A stretch of DNA of 64,000 nt from Thermoanaerobaculia bacterium (GTDB lineage Bacteria > Acidobacteriota > Thermoanaerobaculia > Multivoradales > Multivoraceae): the NCBI GenBank assembly GCA_022823665.1, contig JAJEHN010000019.1:62001-126000 (forward strand), written 5' to 3'. Under the pieces are notes generated by a model that was not told where the DNA came from, searched no databases, and saw nothing but the letters and a program-made list of their open reading frames with translations. The stretch's first letter is position 1; every line of letters starts with the position of its first letter. This document shows positions 7,639 to 15,025 of this stretch, one piece after another. The translations under genes and the position numbers were made by a program.

Positions 7639-7766
7639 GAGAAGTGACCGAAGGGTTCGGGCCCTGTGTTTCGAACGGCCCCGAACCTCGTCAGGCCCGG
7701 AAGGGAGCAGCGATAGGGTGTTCGTTTCGAGGGCGCAGTTCAGCCGGAACCCTTCAGTGACTTCTC
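7639..7766 (+). ncRNA. ffs: Signal recognition particle RNA (4.5S-type)
   Basis: The region folds as one long hairpin. The ends GAGAAGTGACCGAAGGGTTC (7639-7658) and the complementary strand finishing CCTTCAGTGACTTCTC (7751-7766) pair. The apical part has the invariant SRP helix-8 signature, TCAGGCCCGGAAGGGAGCAGC, with the asymmetric loop and GGAA tetraloop that bind Ffh. About 128 nt, slightly longer than the 114-nt Escherichia coli RNA, with no Alu domain. The RNA ends only 10 bases before the dnaX start codon. Confidence 0.93.
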
Positions 7767-7776
7767 AATTCGGGTC

Positions 7777-9459
7777 ATGACCTACCAGCCGCTGGCGCGC
7801 AAGTGGCGACCTCAGACGTTCGCCGACCTCGTCGGCCAGGAGGCGATCGTCACCGCCCTGGGCAACGCGCTCGGAGACGGCCGCATCGCGCAGGCCTACC
7901 TGTTCTCCGGCATCCGCGGCATCGGCAAGACGACGGCCGCGCGGGTCCTCGCCAAGGCTCTGAACTGCCTCGGCGCCGACGGCTCCGCCGGAGGCCCGGC
8001 GTCCGAACCGTGCGACACCTGCCTGGTCTGCACGGAGATCCGGGAAGGGGCCGATCTCGACGTGATCGAGATCGACGCGGCCACCTACTCGAAGGTGGAG
8101 CAGGTCCGCGACCTGACCGAGAGCCTGAGGTACGGACCGGCCCGCGACCGCTACAAGGTCGTCGTCCTGGACGAGATCCACCGGCTCTCCGGCTCGGCCT
8201 TCGACGCCCTGCTCAAGATCGTCGAGGAGCCGCCGCCGCACCTGACTTTCATCTTCGCGACGACCGAGATCGAGAAGGTGCCCGCGACCGTTCTCTCCCG
8301 CTGCCAGGAGTTCCACTTTCGCCGCGTCCCGCCCGAACCGATGGTCGCTCATCTGCGACGCATCTGCGAAGCCGAAGGCTTCGAAGCCGGCAACCCCGCC
8401 CTGCGCCTGATCGCCCGCGCTTCCGAGGGCAGCGTCCGGGACGCCGTCGCCCTGCTCGATCAGGCCGCCACGTTCGGCAACGGCAGGCTGGGCGACGACG
8501 ATGTAGCGCGTCTGGTGGGCGGCATCGACGCGGCGCTGCTTTCCACCCTGCTCCAGGCGGTCCTCGCCGGCGACGGCGCTCGCCTGTCGACGACGATTCG
8601 CGAGGTCGAGGACGCTGGCAGCGACCCGAGGCAGGTGTTCACCCACTTCCTCGGTTTTCTGCGCAGCGCCCTGCACCTCGCTCAGGGTCTCGACCCGGAG
8701 CAGCTCGACCTTCCCGCCGAAGCCGCGGCGGACCTCAAGGAAACCGCCGCGGCCTCGGGCTACGAGAACCTGCTAAGGCTCCTGCATCTCCTCCTCAGCA
8801 GCGAGACGGTCGTCCGGCGCGCGGACGCTCCCGGCCTCGCCCTGGAAGTGGCGCTCCTGCGCGCGGCCGAACTCCCGCGACTCGTGCGGATCGAGCGGCT
8901 GGCGGCAGGCCTCCCCGCGGAAGCAGAGACCCCGGCCGCGCCGACCGGCGTTCCGACGCCGCGCCGTGCCGCGGCCGAGACTTCCGCCGCAGCGCCTTCC
9001 CCGGACGCCGCCGCTTCGGTCGTCAAGCGACTCGAGAGCCAGAGTCCCGCCCTGGCGGGCCTGCTCGAGTTCCACCACGCGCGCCTCGAAACGCACGGCA
9101 ACACTCTGGTCATCGAGGCCGTTCCCGAGCTCGAGCGCCAACTGCGCGACGAAGCCCGCACCGCCCAACTCGACGACGCCGTGCGCTCAGCGCTCGGACC
9201 CGACGCCGCCTGGAAGGTGACGGCCGTACCGCCGCGGCGCGGCGCCGAGGCGTCGCCGGAGGCGGCAGCGAATCGACCGGCCGCCGGCTCAGCGTCCCGA
9301 CCCGAGCCGCGACGGGCGGCTCCCGAACGCGGGCGTGCCCCACGCCAACCGGGCCCCGACAGCGAAGCGCGAAGGGCCGCCGAGGCCGATCCCGGCGTCC
9401 GCGCCGTGCTCGACGTCTTCGGCGGCCGCGTACTCGACGTCCGGCCCAGGACCCCCTGA
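7777..9459 (+). CDS. dnaX: DNA polymerase III tau subunit (clamp loader)
   Basis: A 560-residue tau subunit, the ATPase of the clamp loader and the link between polymerase cores. The P-loop GIRGIGKTT has its Lys at 51. The zinc module has Cys 64, 79, 82 and 85. Walker B/DExx reads VVLDEIHRLS, and the SRC motif is in ATVLSRCQEF. After the AAA+ and collar domains (to about 370) comes a Pro/Ala/Arg-rich linker and a small C-terminal domain. I see no A-rich slippery heptamer, so a gamma form by frameshifting is not supported. ATG at 7777 sits 10 bases after the SRP RNA with no visible Shine-Dalgarno. ebfC and recR follow in the usual order. Confidence 0.96.
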   Translation: MTYQPLARKWRPQTFADLVGQEAIVTALGNALGDGRIAQAYLFSGIRGIGKTTAARVLAKALNCLGADGSAGGPASEPCDTCLVCTEIREGADLDVIEIDAATYSKVEQVRDLTESLRYGPARDRYKVVVLDEIHRLSGSAFDALLKIVEEPPPHLTFIFATTEIEKVPATVLSRCQEFHFRRVPPEPMVAHLRRICEAEGFEAGNPALRLIARASEGSVRDAVALLDQAATFGNGRLGDDDVARLVGGIDAALLSTLLQAVLAGDGARLSTTIREVEDAGSDPRQVFTHFLGFLRSALHLAQGLDPEQLDLPAEAAADLKETAAASGYENLLRLLHLLLSSETVVRRADAPGLALEVALLRAAELPRLVRIERLAAGLPAEAETPAAPTGVPTPRRAAAETSAAAPSPDAAASVVKRLESQSPALAGLLEFHHARLETHGNTLVIEAVPELERQLRDEARTAQLDDAVRSALGPDAAWKVTAVPPRRGAEASPEAAANRPAAGSASRPEPRRAAPERGRAPRQPGPDSEARRAAEADPGVRAVLDVFGGRVLDVRPRTP

Positions 9460-9493
9460 TCTGCCCACTCACGGAGCATAGGAAGAGCGACGA

Positions 9494-9787
9494 ATGAACA
9501 TCCAGAAGCTGATGCGGCAGGCCCAGCAGATGCAGGAGCAGATGCGGCGCGACCTGGCGACCGCCGAGTTCACCGCCAGTGTCGGCGGCGGCATGGTCGA
9601 AGTGCGGATGAACGGCGAGAAGGAGGTCCTGGCAGTGCACATCGACGCCGAGGTCCTCGACCCGGAGGATCCGGCGATGGTCCAGGATCTCGTTCTGGCC
9701 GCGGTGAACGAAGCGGGACGCAAGGTGAACGAGTACGTGGGGCAGCGGATCGGCAACATGGCCGGCGGCATACCCGGCCTCACCTGA
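9494..9787 (+). CDS. ebfC: Nucleoid-associated protein, YbaB/EbfC family
   Basis: A 97-residue protein of the YbaB/EbfC family. It starts NIQKLMRQAQQMQEQMRRDL, the coiled-coil tweezer arm typical of the family, and contains the conserved GGGMVEVRMNGEKEVLAVHI and DLVLAAVNEAGRKV. EbfC dimers bind DNA and may assist RecR or nucleoid organisation. AGGAAGAG about six bases before ATG gives a good ribosome-binding site. The stop TGA overlaps the recR ATG by one base. The order dnaX-ebfC-recR is conserved across bacteria. Confidence 0.95.
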   Translation: MNIQKLMRQAQQMQEQMRRDLATAEFTASVGGGMVEVRMNGEKEVLAVHIDAEVLDPEDPAMVQDLVLAAVNEAGRKVNEYVGQRIGNMAGGIPGLT

Positions 9788-10374
9788 TGCCGGCCGACCC
9801 GCTGTCGAACCTGGTCGAGGAGCTCTCGCGCCTCCCCGGCATCGGTCCGAAGACGGCGCGGCGGCTGGCCCACCATCTCCTCCGCGCGGACCGATCCCGC
9901 GCCGAGGCGCTCGCGCAGGCGGTCATCGACGTCAAGGACCGCATGATCCACTGCTCGACCTGTCACCAGATCACCGCGGTGGATCCATGCTCCATCTGCA
10001 GCGATCCGCAACGCGACAGGACCAAGCTCTGCGTCGTCGAGGAGCCCTTCAACATCGAACCCATCGAACGCACCGGCGAGTTCCATGGCCTCTACCACGC
10101 CCTCCTGGGCGCCCTTTCCCCCCAACGGGGCGTCGGCCCGGACGAACTCACCGTCGCCTCCCTGCTCGACCGCCTCGAAGGAGTCGAAGAGGCGATCCTC
10201 GCCATGAACCCCAACGTCGAAGGCGAAGCCACCGCCCTCTACCTCGCCAACCTCCTCAACCGCCGCGGCGTCCACGTCACCCGCCTCGCCTTCGGCCTCC
10301 CCGTCGGCGGCGACATCGATTACGCCGACCAGGTCACCCTCGCGCGTTCACTGGCGGGCCGCCGCGATTTGTAG
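9787..10374 (+). CDS. recR: Recombination mediator protein RecR
   Basis: A 195-residue RecR. The N-terminal helix-hairpin-helix is at about residues 8-28 (LSRLPGIGPKTARRLAHH). The four-Cys zinc finger uses C56, C59, C68 and C71 (CSTCHQITAVDPCSIC). The TOPRIM domain starts with LCVVEEPFNI at 81, and the C-terminal end carries the Walker-like GGDIDYADQVTLARSL. RecR with RecO loads RecA on gapped DNA. It is translationally linked to ebfC (TGATG). It is the last gene before a large palindromic-repeat cluster and a convergent gene. Confidence 0.96.
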   Translation: MPADPLSNLVEELSRLPGIGPKTARRLAHHLLRADRSRAEALAQAVIDVKDRMIHCSTCHQITAVDPCSICSDPQRDRTKLCVVEEPFNIEPIERTGEFHGLYHALLGALSPQRGVGPDELTVASLLDRLEGVEEAILAMNPNVEGEATALYLANLLNRRGVHVTRLAFGLPVGGDIDYADQVTLARSLAGRRDL

Positions 10375-10385
10375 CGCGGCCGCCC

Positions 10386-10524
10386 GTGGAGGTCCGGGGG
10401 AGGGTCCCCAGCGGACGCTCACGCTTTCTTGGTGGATGGAGGGTCAGCGCTCGCTTCGGTCGGCTGCGCTGCGGTAGGTCGTCGGTCAGGCGGACGATCT
10501 CGGGAGACGCTTGCCTCCAGCCCG
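10386..10524 (-). repeat. Palindromic element E2a (one arm missing)
   Basis: One arm (10386-10414, GGAGGTCCGGGGGAGGGTCC inside) and a full core in reverse orientation (10415-10524) are present. After CCCGCT the expected second arm is replaced by unrelated sequence. Its arm resembles that of the next copy, E2b, so the two look like a tandem duplication with one end lost. Confidence 0.75.
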
Positions 10525-10564
10525 CTTGCGGGCCACCGCGATCTTCGAGAGGGGCGTTGCACCC

Positions 10565-10734
10565 GGCGAGAGAGGTCCGGGGGAGGTCCCCAGCGGACGC
10601 TCACGCTTGATGGGTGGATGGGGGGTCAGCGTTCGCTTCGGTCGGCTGCGCTGCGTTGGGGCGTCGGTCAGGGGGCGATCTCGGGAGACGCCTGCCTCCA
10701 GCCCGCTGGGGACCTCCCCCGGACCTCTCTCGCC
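10565..10734 (-). repeat. Palindromic element E2b (170 bp, perfect 32-bp arms)
   Basis: Arms at 10565-10596 and 10703-10734 are exact reverse complements over 32 bases. The central arm sequence (GCGAGAGAGGTCCGGGGG) is not shared with E1, E3, E4 or E5. The 106-base core (10597-10702) is in reverse orientation relative to E1 and contains the conserved GCTTCGGTCGGCTGCGCTGC block and GCTCACGC end. Confidence 0.88.
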
Positions 10735-10835
10735 TGGAGGATCTGGCAAGGGGAGCGACACGCGGTGGGCTTCGGGACAGGCGGCGTATGGGGGACTAAC
10801 GGGATCCGGAGCGCGGGCAACTGCGAGGATTACCA

Positions 10836-11011
10836 GTCAGGTCCTGTGGCCGGGGGGAGGGTCCCAGCGGGCTGGAGGCAAGCGACGGGCGACGTCCTGT
10901 CATAGGCCGGTCCCAACCGGAGCGCAGCCGACCGAAGCGAGCGCCAGACCCCCATTCACCAAGCGGGCGTGAGCGTCCGCTGGGACCCTCCCCCCGGCCA
11001 CAGGACCTGAC
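10836..11011 (+). repeat. Palindromic element E3 (176 bp, perfect 35-bp arms)
   Basis: Arms at 10836-10870 and 10977-11011 are exact reverse complements over 35 bases, with the private middle GTCCTGTGGCCGGGGGG. The core is 106 bases (10871-10976), starts GCTGGAGGCAAGCG and ends GGGCGTGAGCGT. The inner half of the core diverges from E1 (a GGTCCCAACC segment), yet its length is unchanged. Confidence 0.88.
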
Positions 11012-11014
11012 GGC

Positions 11015-12301
11015 CTACGCTCCAAGGACCTCGCGCAGTGCCGCTGCCGCGTAGTCGAGTTGCTCCGCTGTGATGACGAGCGGTGGGGCGATCTGGAGGA
11101 CGGTGCCGGAAGCGCCGCCGGCGAGGGTGATGAGACCTCGGTGGAGGAGGTTGCGGCTGAGGGCCTGAGCAGCGGAGGGGGAGTCGAGTTCGATGGCCCA
11201 CAGCAGGCCCTGGCCGCGGATGTCGGTGACTCCGGGGCGGTTCCTGAGGGCTTCCAGGGCCTGGCCGAAGCGGTCGCCCACGGTGCGGCTGCGGTCGATC
11301 AGGCCTTCCGAATCGATGACGTCGAGGGTGGCGAGGGCGGCGGCGCAGGCGAGGGGGTGGGCGACGAAGGTGGCGGTGTGGCGGGCTTCGCCGTCGCTTC
11401 GCCAGGCGTCCAGGACTTCCTTCCTGCCAAGGACGGCGGCGATCGGGAGGCCGCCGCCGAGGGCTTTGCCGCAGCAGACGAGGTCCGGTTCGACGCCGGC
11501 TTCGCGGCAGACGAACCAGGTGCCGCAGCGGCCGAAGCCCGTGAAGATCTCGTCGACGGCCAGTACGACTTCGCGCCGGCGGCAGACTTCGGCCAGGGCC
11601 TCCAGCCAGCCGGGCGGCGGCCAGCGGGTGGCCTCGCGACCGATGACCGGTTCGACCAGGCAGGTACCAATGTCCGGTTGCCGCTGCAGGATTTCCTGCA
11701 CCTGCTCGGCGGGAGCGCCGTACGGCAGACGGTGAACGGACTCTTCGAGCGGCCGCGTGAAGGGTTCGCGGAAGGCCCGCCGCGACGTGGCCGCCAGCGC
11801 ACCCAGGGTGGTCCCGTGGTAAGCCGGGTCGAACGCGAGCACCCCCGGGCGGCCGCTGTGCAGGCGGCCGGTCTTCAGCGCGATCTCCACCGCGTCGGCG
11901 CCGGAGACGGCGAAGTAGACCCGGGGGTCGGCGAGTGGCGCGAGCGCGCACAGGCGCTCGGCCAGTTCGAGGCGGGGAGGGTGGGCGTAGACGTCGCCCA
12001 GTCCGTGGACGAGCTGCTCCTCCTGCTCCCTGACGGCCGTGACCACGGCCGGGTGGCGGTGGCCGACGGCCGCGACGCCGAAACCGGCGGTGAGGTCGAT
12101 GTAGCGGTTTCCGTCGACGTCGACCACGTTGCTGCCCAGGGCTTCGGCCCAGAGCATCGCCGTCGCTCCGGCGACGAGCGTGTTGATGCCCGGCGCCTCG
12201 GAGGCCTCGAGGCGTCCGGCCATGGCCCGAGCGCGGGGCCCGGGTGGCGGGGCCAGGATCTCCGGCAGCAGGCGGCCGCTCTCGATTCCGTGCGAACGCA
12301 C
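11015..12301 (-). CDS. Class III (PLP-dependent) aminotransferase
   Basis: A 428-residue fold-type I aminotransferase of class III, the group of GABA, ornithine and adenosylmethionine-8-amino-7-oxononanoate aminotransferases. Seen: the N-terminal VDVDGNRYIDLTAGFGVAAVGH, the substrate/PLP region FDPAYHGTTLGAL, VDEIFTGFGRCGTWF with the cofactor Asp, and the Schiff-base Lys at 279 in CCGKALGGGLPIAA. The substrate cannot be told from sequence. The frame extends far upstream but GTG at 12301 follows the preceding stop by two bases and gives a normal length. It forms a pair with the DegT-type aminotransferase just upstream and ends beside palindromic element E3. Confidence 0.88.
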   Translation of the reverse strand: MRSHGIESGRLLPEILAPPPGPRARAMAGRLEASEAPGINTLVAGATAMLWAEALGSNVVDVDGNRYIDLTAGFGVAAVGHRHPAVVTAVREQEEQLVHGLGDVYAHPPRLELAERLCALAPLADPRVYFAVSGADAVEIALKTGRLHSGRPGVLAFDPAYHGTTLGALAATSRRAFREPFTRPLEESVHRLPYGAPAEQVQEILQRQPDIGTCLVEPVIGREATRWPPPGWLEALAEVCRRREVVLAVDEIFTGFGRCGTWFVCREAGVEPDLVCCGKALGGGLPIAAVLGRKEVLDAWRSDGEARHTATFVAHPLACAAALATLDVIDSEGLIDRSRTVGDRFGQALEALRNRPGVTDIRGQGLLWAIELDSPSAAQALSRNLLHRGLITLAGGASGTVLQIAPPLVITAEQLDYAAAALREVLGA

Positions 12302-12303
12302 TG

Positions 12304-13518
12304 CTAGGCGTTCGCGATCCGCTCGCAGATGCGGTCCAGCGCGCCCTGGTCGAGGTAGGGGTGCATCGGCAGGCTGACGACGCGGTCCGCCAGGCCCTCG
12401 CTGACCGGCAGCGAGCCGGCGCCGCGGCCGTAGCTCTCGTAGGCCGGCTGCAGGTGCATCGGGCGCGGGTAGTAGACGGCGGTGGGGATGCCTGCGGCGT
12501 CGAGATGGGCCCTCAGGGCGTCCCTCGTCTCGGCCGACGCCCGGCCGGCCGCGTCGTCGACGCGGAGCGTGTACTGGGCCCAGCTCGACTCGACACTCGA
12601 CTCGGGGCCGGCGCCGCACTCCGGCGCCGACACCCGCCAGGGCGTCGCCGCCGAGGACCCGACGGCTCGCAGCCGCTCGCCGTAGCCCGCCGCGACGGCG
12701 CGCCGCGCAGCCAGCTCCTGCTCGAAGATGGTCAGCTTCGCCAGCAGCACCGCGGCCTGAAGGCTGTCCAGGCGGCCGTTCACGCCGAGCCGGACGATGT
12801 CGTAGCGGTCGGCGCTCTGGCCGTGCTCGCGGATGGAGCGGACGATCTCCGCGGTTGCCGGCTCCAGACAAAGCACCGCGCCGCCGTCGCCGTAGCATCC
12901 GAGGGGCTTGGCCGGATAGAAGCTGGTCGTCGTGATCCGCGCCAGCGAACCGACCGGACTTCCGTCGCGGTGCGCGCCGAAACTCTGGGCCGCGTCCGAG
13001 ATCACCTCGAGCTTCCTCTCGGCCGCCCACTCCGCCAGCGGGTTCTCAGCCACCGGCAAGCCGAACAGGTCCACCGGAATCACCGCTTTCGGCGTGGCGA
13101 CGCCGGCGGCCAGAACGGCTTCATACTCCCGGTCGAGCGAATCGAGGTCGATCAGGAAGTCCTCTTCCCGCACGTCGACAAAGACGGGCACCGCGCCGGC
13201 GAGCAGGACGACCTCCGCGGTTGCCGTGAACGTGAAGGTTGGAACGAAGACGGCGTCGCGGCGGTTCCCGCCCCCGCCGACGCCGAGCGCGAGCAGGGCG
13301 ATCAGCAGGGCATCCGAGCCGCTTGAGACCGCCAGCGCGGAGACGCCGCCGCCCCATCGGCCCAGTTCCGCCTCCAGCTCGTCGACCTCGGGGCCCATGA
13401 CGTAGCGGCCGTGGTCGAGAACGCCGGCGATCCGGCGGTCGATCTCCGGCCGGAGCCGCCTCGACTGGGCGGCCAGGTCGACAAAGGGGATCCTCGGCGG
13501 AGGTTCCGTCGGCGTCAT
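12304..13518 (-). CDS. DegT/DnrJ/EryC1/StrS family aminotransferase
   Basis: A 404-residue PLP enzyme of the sugar aminotransferase family, which transaminates nucleotide-linked keto-sugars in O-antigen and antibiotic sugar synthesis. It opens IPFVDLAAQSRRLRPEI with GRYVMGPEVDELEAEL. The Schiff-base Lys is K204 in SFYPAKPLGCYGDGG. DAAQSFGAHRDG and the C-terminal YYPRPMHLQPAY also fit WbpE-like members. ATG overlaps the mutY stop by four bases, and a TACACT hexamer seven bases before the ATG may add an internal promoter. No sugar-nucleotide genes are next to it; the surface-polysaccharide export genes at 44-48 kb are the nearest partners. Confidence 0.88.
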   Translation of the reverse strand: MTPTEPPPRIPFVDLAAQSRRLRPEIDRRIAGVLDHGRYVMGPEVDELEAELGRWGGGVSALAVSSGSDALLIALLALGVGGGGNRRDAVFVPTFTFTATAEVVLLAGAVPVFVDVREEDFLIDLDSLDREYEAVLAAGVATPKAVIPVDLFGLPVAENPLAEWAAERKLEVISDAAQSFGAHRDGSPVGSLARITTTSFYPAKPLGCYGDGGAVLCLEPATAEIVRSIREHGQSADRYDIVRLGVNGRLDSLQAAVLLAKLTIFEQELAARRAVAAGYGERLRAVGSSAATPWRVSAPECGAGPESSVESSWAQYTLRVDDAAGRASAETRDALRAHLDAAGIPTAVYYPRPMHLQPAYESYGRGAGSLPVSEGLADRVVSLPMHPYLDQGALDRICERIANA

Positions 13519-14618
13519 GGCCCGGAGTGTAGTAGCGGATCGGCGCGGTTGGCGCCAACGGCGTCGAGCGTCTTCCGCAGCAGGGACGAGGTCGGCAACT
13601 CCCCGATCTCCTCCTGGCCGAACCAGGCCAGGGCGGATGGCCCCGCCGTCGCCCGTTCCGGGCGCCAGCGGGCGACCGCTGCCCGCACGAGGAAGTCCCT
13701 GTAGGTCACAGCGTGCCGCACCAGGACCGGGCGTTCGTCACACTCCCAGCAGCCACCGAACTCCCGAGCCAGCGCTTCCGCCGCGCGGACCGGCTCTTCG
13801 CCGCTCGCGAACTCCACCGTCGGCAGGTGCCAGCGGCCGGCCAGCCAGTCCGCGTCTTCGGGCCGGCGATGGAGCAGCAGGTCGTCGCCTCGCTGCACGA
13901 CGGCCGTGAAGCAGTGGCGGACTTCCCGGGAGCGCCGCGGTCCGGCAACCGGAAAGGACCGCGGATCGAGATCCGCCGAGTGGAACGCGCGGCAACCTGG
14001 AGCGAGGGGACAGACGCCGCAATCCGGCGCACCTCGACGGCAAACCAGCGAACCGACCTCCATCAGCGCCTGGTTGGAGTCGCCGGGACGGCTCGGGTCC
14101 AGCAACCGGGCCGCGGTCGCCAGAAGCCTCCGCCTGGCGGCGGCGCGGCGAGGAGGTTCCGTGGATGCCAGGAACCGGCTCAGCACGCGTTCGACGTTGC
14201 CGTCCAGCACGGGCGACGCCTCTCCGCAGCAACGGCTCGCGAGCAGCGCCGAGGTGTACGCGCCGATTCCCGGCAGCTCCGCCCACTCTGCGGCGCTCGC
14301 GGGCAGCGTACGCCGCTCCGCCAGGATCCGGGCCGCCCGGTGGAGATTCCGGGCACGGCGGTAGTAGCCGAGGCCCGACCATGCCGCCTCGACCGACTCG
14401 ACCCGGGCTTCCGCCAGCGCGCCGACACGGGGGAAGCGGTCCAGGAAGGCGCGGTACCGGGTCGCGACGACCTCGCTCCGGGTCTGCTGGAGCATGATTT
14501 CCGCGACGAGAATCTCGTATGGATCCTCGGTTCGCCGCCAGGGCAGGTCGCGCCGGCAGCGGTCGAACCAGGCCAGCAGCGTCTCCCGGAGCGCCTCCGG
14601 CTCGACTAACTGCAACAC
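13515..14618 (-). CDS. mutY: A/G-specific adenine DNA glycosylase MutY
   Basis: A 367-residue MutY, which removes A mispaired with 8-oxoguanine. The catalytic Glu is E40 (VAEIMLQQT). The helix-hairpin-helix LPGIGAYTSALL is at 115-126, and the catalytic Asp is D139 (SPVLDGNVERVL). The 4Fe-4S loop has Cys 193, 200, 203 and 209 with the standard spacing. A C-terminal NUDIX-like domain for 8-oxoguanine recognition starts at about 232 (RHCFTAVVQRGDDLLLHRRP). The start is GTG at 14618, with no Shine-Dalgarno but a TAGGTT hexamer seven bases upstream, suggesting a leaderless message. It is divergent from dnaA and overlaps the DegT gene at its stop. Confidence 0.95.
   Translation of the reverse strand: MLQLVEPEALRETLLAWFDRCRRDLPWRRTEDPYEILVAEIMLQQTRSEVVATRYRAFLDRFPRVGALAEARVESVEAAWSGLGYYRRARNLHRAARILAERRTLPASAAEWAELPGIGAYTSALLASRCCGEASPVLDGNVERVLSRFLASTEPPRRAAARRRLLATAARLLDPSRPGDSNQALMEVGSLVCRRGAPDCGVCPLAPGCRAFHSADLDPRSFPVAGPRRSREVRHCFTAVVQRGDDLLLHRRPEDADWLAGRWHLPTVEFASGEEPVRAAEALAREFGGCWECDERPVLVRHAVTYRDFLVRAAVARWRPERATAGPSALAWFGQEEIGELPTSSLLRKTLDAVGANRADPLLHSGP
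13526..13531 (-). promoter_or_regulatory. Candidate -10 (TACACT) for DegT gene
   Basis: On the minus strand TACACT lies exactly seven bases before the ATG of the DegT-family gene, inside the end of mutY. It matches the TANNNT-N6-8-start pattern seen at mutY, gyrB, ruvB, fadD, dnaG and the AI-2E gene. No -35 is evident. Confidence 0.35.
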
Positions 14619-14625
14619 AGTTCAG

Positions 14626-14631
14626 AACCTA
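14626..14631 (-). promoter_or_regulatory. Candidate -10 (TAGGTT) for leaderless mutY
   Basis: TAGGTT on the minus strand is followed by seven bases and the GTG start of mutY. No Shine-Dalgarno is present. Transcription would begin at or next to the start codon. Confidence 0.45.
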
Positions 14632-14699
14632 GGCGCGCCGCGGCGGGACCGCGCCCCGCCCGCGACGAAGAAAACGTGAAGAAAGTGGTCAGACACCCC

Positions 14700-14728
14700 T
14701 TGTTGAAGCCGGATCCCGCTGCTATCCT
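14700..14728 (+). promoter_or_regulatory. Candidate dnaA promoter (TTGTTG-N17-TATCCT)
   Basis: TTGTTG (14700-14705), a 17-base spacer and TATCCT (14723-14728) make an acceptable vegetative promoter pointing at dnaA, about 290 bases upstream of its start. The DnaA-box-like hairpin lies downstream of it, where DnaA could autoregulate. Unconfirmed. Confidence 0.35.
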
Positions 14729-14820
14729 GCGCTTCTCGCGCAACGGAGGCCACACGGCGTGGGACCAACAGGTAGTCCCCTGGAATTATCTGCCCCGAGT
14801 CTCTTCGCCGGTCGTCCAAG

Positions 14821-14845
14821 GCTTTTCCACACTGTGCGGAAAAGC
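14821..14845. promoter_or_regulatory. Paired DnaA-box-like sequences in a hairpin
   Basis: TTTTCCACA (14823-14831) faces TTTTCCGCACA on the opposite strand (14833-14843), and GCTTTTCC/GGAAAAGC can pair. The exact 11-mer TTTTCCGCACA recurs at the gyrB start (17950-17960). The bacterial DnaA box consensus is TTATCCACA, so these are one- to two-mismatch candidates. Confidence 0.45.
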
Positions 14846-15025
14846 TGCGGAACGTAGCTCTGCAGAGCGGCAATTCCCTACCCGGCACCGGGAATTGGTG
14901 GTCGTGCGCGTCGGAACGTGGGGGAGAAGTGCGTCGGTTCGGAGTAGCAACGGAACAAGCGGGCAGAGGCTCTGCCATGCGCCGGTTCACCATGGCTCTG
15001 GTCGCTGCGGATGGAAAGAGGGAGC

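Larger units (their letters stand above)
10375..11014. other. 640-bp repeat cluster between convergent genes
   Basis: No gene is supported. The gap between recR and the convergent aminotransferase is filled by three members of the palindromic-element family: a truncated copy (10386-10524), a complete inverted copy (10565-10734) and a complete direct copy (10836-11011). Spacers of 40 and 101 bases separate them, and I see no motif in the spacers. The last arm ends three bases before the aminotransferase stop codon. Confidence 0.8.
14619..15025. other. mutY-dnaA intergenic region, possible part of oriC
   Basis: This 407-bp gap holds signals rather than a gene. There is a plausible sigma70-type promoter toward dnaA (14700-14728). 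A hairpin GCTTTTCC/GGAAAAGC (14821-14845) has arms that are DnaA-box-like: TTTTCCACA forward, TTTTCCGCACA reverse. An inverted repeat CAATTCCC/GGGAATTG lies at about 14871-14896. No AT-rich unwinding stretch is seen here. The only clear AT-rich patch near dnaA is in the dnaA-dnaN gap. Confidence 0.5.

Noticed and set aside
7777..9459. Programmed frameshift in dnaX to make gamma
   Set aside because: No A-rich slippery heptamer or suitable stimulatory signal was found. A long tau seems the only product.
10386..11011. CRISPR array
   Set aside because: Repeats are few, 170 bases or more, inverted relative to one another and palindromic. There are no short direct repeats with unique spacers and no cas genes.
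11015..13030. A 671-residue aminotransferase with a large N-terminal extension
   Set aside because: The extension is an out-of-frame reading of the DegT gene. GTG at 12301 gives the normal family length.
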